Shown here: positions 61,176 through 64,000 of the stretch, one piece after another
Position numbering within the stretch: the first letter of the stretch is position 1
How the letters are laid out: every line of letters begins with the position of its first letter
Assembly: GCF_007971525.1 (NCBI RefSeq)
Contig: NZ_CP042437.1
Coordinates: 5,084,001 to 5,148,000 of the forward strand
Length of the DNA: 64,000 nucleotides
Reading direction: 5' to 3'
DNA from: Mucilaginibacter ginsenosidivorax
GTDB taxonomy: Bacteria; Bacteroidota; Bacteroidia; Sphingobacteriales; Sphingobacteriaceae
Made by a program: the position numbers and the translations under genes
Notes under the pieces: generated by a model
What the model saw: the letters and a program-made list of their open reading frames with translations, nothing else
What the model was told of the DNA's origin: nothing
Database searches by the model: none

Positions 61176-64000
61176 TTGAGCGCATATACTTTCCATATCA
61201 CCCCTTATGACCTGGCCTTCCTGGGAATAATTTTTACCGGGCTTACTTTTATGCTGTTGTTATGGTTTGCCCAAAAAATCAACCGGGTCGCAAACCGCTT
61301 TCTCTCGCTTGCCCTGCTGGTAATTGTTTTATGGATGGTTTGGCTATTAGGGACCGACATCCGGTTAGCAGTCTATTTCCCGTACTGGAGTTGCCTGCCA
61401 TTGCAGTTTTCGCTTGCATTTGGCCCTTTTATATTTTTTTACGTGCTTAAAATAACCAGGCCTGAATATAAATACCGCTGGAAGGACCTGTTACATTTGG
61501 GCCCATTGTTGGTTGAGCAGGTTGTTTTTCTGCTCGAAATTAAGGAGGGCATCAGGACGGGCGCAGCTACTTATGACACGCAAATTTATCATCATATCAG
61601 CCCGATACTACGCCTTGCTGCATTTATTTCGGTTATCACGTACCTGGGTTGGTCGGTTAAGTTGATAGCGCACTTTTACCAACGGTTAAAATTTAATGAT
61701 ATGAGCGACAGGTACCGGTATGAATTCCGGTGGCTGTATCGCTTACTAACCGGTTTCGGCATGTTATGGTTGCTATGGGTTCCGTATGTGGCAACAGATT
61801 ATTTTTATTACCATAACCAGTTGAAGATAGATGCTTATTACCCCCTGTTCCTCCTTTTAGCAGCGCTTTTTATCCGGATTTCGGCTGTATCTTTCTTAAG
61901 ATCAGAAGTGGCGGTACCGCTGCCTGCTGTATCAAAACCATTATTGCCTGCCGAACTGAAGCAAAAAGCAGTGTGGCTGCGTAAAACGATTGAAGCCGGC
62001 CTGCTCTATCAGGATGCCGACCTCACGTTGGGCTCGCTGGCTAAAAAAGTTGATTTGCACCCTCATGAATTATCCCGGATAATTAATACAGTGCTCAAAA
62101 AAAACTTTAATGATTTTATCAATGAGTACCGCATCAGGGAGGTGACCCGCAAAATGCAGGAGCCGGCTTATGATCGTTTAACCCTGTTGGGCATTGCCCT
62201 TGATGCAGGGTTCAGTTCCAAATCAACCTTTAACAGAACTTTCAGGCAAATGACGGGCATGAGCCCCGCCGAGTATAAGAACCAGCTAAAAAAAGAGCGC
62301 CCAAATTATCATTTGAGACCTTACTACCGCCGTGCCGCTGTAATTTCGGATCATGAAGCCATGCCTATGTGGTCGTCTGATAAATTAAACCGAAGTTATA
62401 TGTTTAAAAACTATTTGAAAATTGCCTGGCGCACTATGCTGCACAACAAAGTTTACAGCGCGCTTAATATTGTTGGCCTTGCTACCGGCATGGCCGTTGC
62501 CTTGCTTATTGGCTTGTGGATATATAGCCAGTATGATTATGACCGGTTTTTGCCGGGCTACAACCAATTGTACCTGGTAAAACTGAATTTTAATTATAAC
62601 GGTGCAATACAAACACAAACCGGCTCGTCATTACCCCTGGTCGAAGAATTTCGCAAGAGCTACCCGGAAGTAAAATACGCATCCGAAACCGACTGGGGAT
62701 CGCAGCATAGCCTGGTTGTTGACGATAAAAAGCTTAATCCGCAGGGATTAACGGTAGGCGAGGATTTTTTGAAGATGTTCCCTTATCCATTAGTCCGGGG
62801 AAATGTTAATACTGTTTTTAAGGAGCCGAGTTCTATCATTTTAACCGAATCAGTTGCAAAGGCGCTGTTCGGTAACCAGGATGCTGTTGGTAAACTTATC
62901 CGGATTGATAATAAAAATAATGTTGTAGTTACAGGTGTAATGAAAGATGTAACAGCTAATTCAACTTTACAGTTCAGCTATCTTTTGCCATACAGCTACC
63001 TTGAGCAAACCTATCCCGATACTAAAAAGGAGCGCACAAATTGGAGAAACCATTCGTATCCCGAATATGTGGAACTACAACCGGGTACAAATGCTGATGC
63101 TTTTGAAAGTAAAATAAAAAATATCATTGCAAAACATGATCCAGGCAGCAAGATTGAAGTGGTTTTGCAGCCTGCAAAAAACTGGCGTTTGCTTACGGAA
63201 TTTAAAAATGGCAAGGCAACGGACGGTTTTATCCAGTATGTGCGCATTTTCGGTATAATCGGCATACTGGTATTGGTGATCGCGTGCATCAACTTTGTTA
63301 ATTTATCGACCGCGCGGGCCGAAAAGCGCGCACGCGAAGTTGGTGTGCGCAAATCAATCGGCTCAACACGCAAAGACCTCATTATTCAGTTTTTGAGCGA
63401 ATCGTTGTTACTTACTTTTGTAGCTTTTGTGGTATCCATACTGATAGTTCAGTTGGCGCTGCCATATTTCAATAGCACTACGTATAGCAAAATCAGCGTG
63501 CCTTATACCAATTGGTTATTTTGGTGTGTGATGATGGGCTACGTGCTCGTCACCGGGTTATTGGCCGGGAGCCGGCCGGCATTTTATCTGTCTTCTTTTA
63601 ATCCTGCAAAAGTATTAAAGGGCGCCATTCAGTTAGGCAAAGGCGCAGCGCTTCCGCGAAAAATATTGGTTGCAGTGCAATTCACTTGTTCAATTGCCCT
63701 TATTATCAGCACACTAATTATTTATCAGCAAATAAAATATGCTAAGGATAGGCCCAAGGGATATAATGCTTATGGCCTGGTAATGAACAATAATAGCGAC
63801 GACCTCCGAAAAAATTATACAGCGCTAAAAAATGATCTTTTACAAAGCGGCCAGGTGGTAAGCGTTACCACCGCAGGAAGCGGGATGTTATCTTACCCCG
63901 CTTCGTTCACTATTTTGAACTGGCCAGGTAAAAGACAGGAAGAATCACTTGAGATGAATGTTAATGCCATTTCGCAGGATTATTTTAAAACGGTTGGAAT
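61176..64000 (+). CDS. Fusion of multi-TM sensor, AraC-type HTH and FtsX/MacB permease (partial, 3' end outside window)
   Basis: One frame stays open from after the stop at 61164-61166 to the window end, at least 941 codons. Residues about 1-230 are a polytopic membrane domain (PYDLAFLGIIFTGLTFMLLL, LQFSLAFGPFIFFYVLKI). About 270-385 are an AraC-type double HTH (LGSLAKKVDLHPHELSRIIN, LGIALDAGFSSKSTFNRTF, RQMTGMSPAEYKNQ). At residue 409 begins the standard MacB/FtsX permease start (MFKNYLKIAWRTMLHNKVYS), with the first helix, the MacB periplasmic domain and further helices (EVGVRKSIGSTRKDLIIQF). The start is TTG, chosen from the -7 box. No stop or intergenic gap separates the regulator and permease parts. 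The AraC part could sense and the permease part could export or signal, but the role is not known. Confidence 0.8.
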   Translation, partial: MSAYTFHITPYDLAFLGIIFTGLTFMLLLWFAQKINRVANRFLSLALLVIVLWMVWLLGTDIRLAVYFPYWSCLPLQFSLAFGPFIFFYVLKITRPEYKYRWKDLLHLGPLLVEQVVFLLEIKEGIRTGAATYDTQIYHHISPILRLAAFISVITYLGWSVKLIAHFYQRLKFNDMSDRYRYEFRWLYRLLTGFGMLWLLWVPYVATDYFYYHNQLKIDAYYPLFLLLAALFIRISAVSFLRSEVAVPLPAVSKPLLPAELKQKAVWLRKTIEAGLLYQDADLTLGSLAKKVDLHPHELSRIINTVLKKNFNDFINEYRIREVTRKMQEPAYDRLTLLGIALDAGFSSKSTFNRTFRQMTGMSPAEYKNQLKKERPNYHLRPYYRRAAVISDHEAMPMWSSDKLNRSYMFKNYLKIAWRTMLHNKVYSALNIVGLATGMAVALLIGLWIYSQYDYDRFLPGYNQLYLVKLNFNYNGAIQTQTGSSLPLVEEFRKSYPEVKYASETDWGSQHSLVVDDKKLNPQGLTVGEDFLKMFPYPLVRGNVNTVFKEPSSIILTESVAKALFGNQDAVGKLIRIDNKNNVVVTGVMKDVTANSTLQFSYLLPYSYLEQTYPDTKKERTNWRNHSYPEYVELQPGTNADAFESKIKNIIAKHDPGSKIEVVLQPAKNWRLLTEFKNGKATDGFIQYVRIFGIIGILVLVIACINFVNLSTARAEKRAREVGVRKSIGSTRKDLIIQFLSESLLLTFVAFVVSILIVQLALPYFNSTTYSKISVPYTNWLFWCVMMGYVLVTGLLAGSRPAFYLSSFNPAKVLKGAIQLGKGAALPRKILVAVQFTCSIALIISTLIIYQQIKYAKDRPKGYNAYGLVMNNNSDDLRKNYTALKNDLLQSGQVVSVTTAGSGMLSYPASFTILNWPGKRQEESLEMNVNAISQDYFKTVG

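Overview
This 64 kb window comes from a Bacteroidota chromosome, most likely Sphingobacteriaceae of the Mucilaginibacter/Pedobacter type. The grounds are a moderate GC content, many promoters with the Bacteroidota -7 box (TAnnTTTG), a serine palmitoyltransferase sphingolipid locus, and typical families: DUF5686 outer-membrane protein, paired DUF3857 proteins, a TlpA/DUF4369 lipoprotein, a GH2 enzyme with a DUF4982-like tail, and a MacB/FtsX permease of the MFKNYLKIAWR type. I saw no rRNA, tRNA, CRISPR array, prophage or intact insertion sequence. It reads as ordinary core chromosome with several accessory modules and many intergenic palindromic repeats.

Layout. 1-1874: 3' truncated DUF5686 outer-membrane protein. 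2.4-7.4 kb: a sphingolipid cluster read leftwards (serine palmitoyltransferase, GNAT-fold ceramide synthase candidate, SDR reductase candidate, then inositol-3-phosphate synthase behind a perfect 28-bp palindrome). 7.8-13.6 kb: divergent TolC/MFP/RND efflux operon. 14.8-19.4 kb: aspartate aminotransferase and, divergently, a tightly overlapped operon of CDF transporter, Nudix hydrolase, bioA and an unrecognised ferritin-like di-iron protein. 19.5-24.9 kb: LTA-synthase-family protein, DUF4412-like protein, ComEC, MerR regulator. 25.2-30.1 kb: DoxX-like protein and two DUF3857 proteins, the second with a degenerate transglutaminase core. 30.5-31.0 kb: ParE-type toxin-antitoxin. 31.6-38.8 kb: alaS, gatB, a TlpA-like lipoprotein and an orphan OmpR-type response regulator. 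39.2-42.7 kb: small secreted proteins, including a lipoprotein truncated globin next to a membrane-anchored partner. 42.9-45.8 kb: GH2 enzyme. 46.2-47.7 kb: lipid kinase plus dual-specificity phosphatase. 47.8-52.2 kb: NTF2-like lipoprotein, SDR, AraC regulator, ketopantoate-reductase-like protein and a MarR-GNAT fusion with a twin TTACGTAA operator. 52.3-56.2 kb: large hybrid histidine kinase. 56.4-61.0 kb: HopJ-like, DUF434, UPF0158, SWIM and flavin-reductase proteins. 61.2-64.0 kb: one open frame joining a multi-TM sensor, an AraC-type HTH and an FtsX/MacB permease, cut by the window end.

How the parts work together. The clearest functional unit is the sphingolipid locus: the three enzymes for dihydroceramide, plus the enzyme that makes the inositol-phosphate headgroup precursor. 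The efflux operon is a full tripartite pump. The bioA operon couples the biotin aminotransferase to a possible di-iron enzyme. The best leads for something undescribed are the sensor-HTH-permease fusion at the right end, the ferritin-like protein behind bioA, and the membrane pair of truncated globin and HMA-like protein. Several dispersed inverted repeats, including a GTCTGAA...TTCAGAC family with three or four copies, fill the intergenic gaps. Family assignments come from reading the translated sequence by eye; no database search was run.
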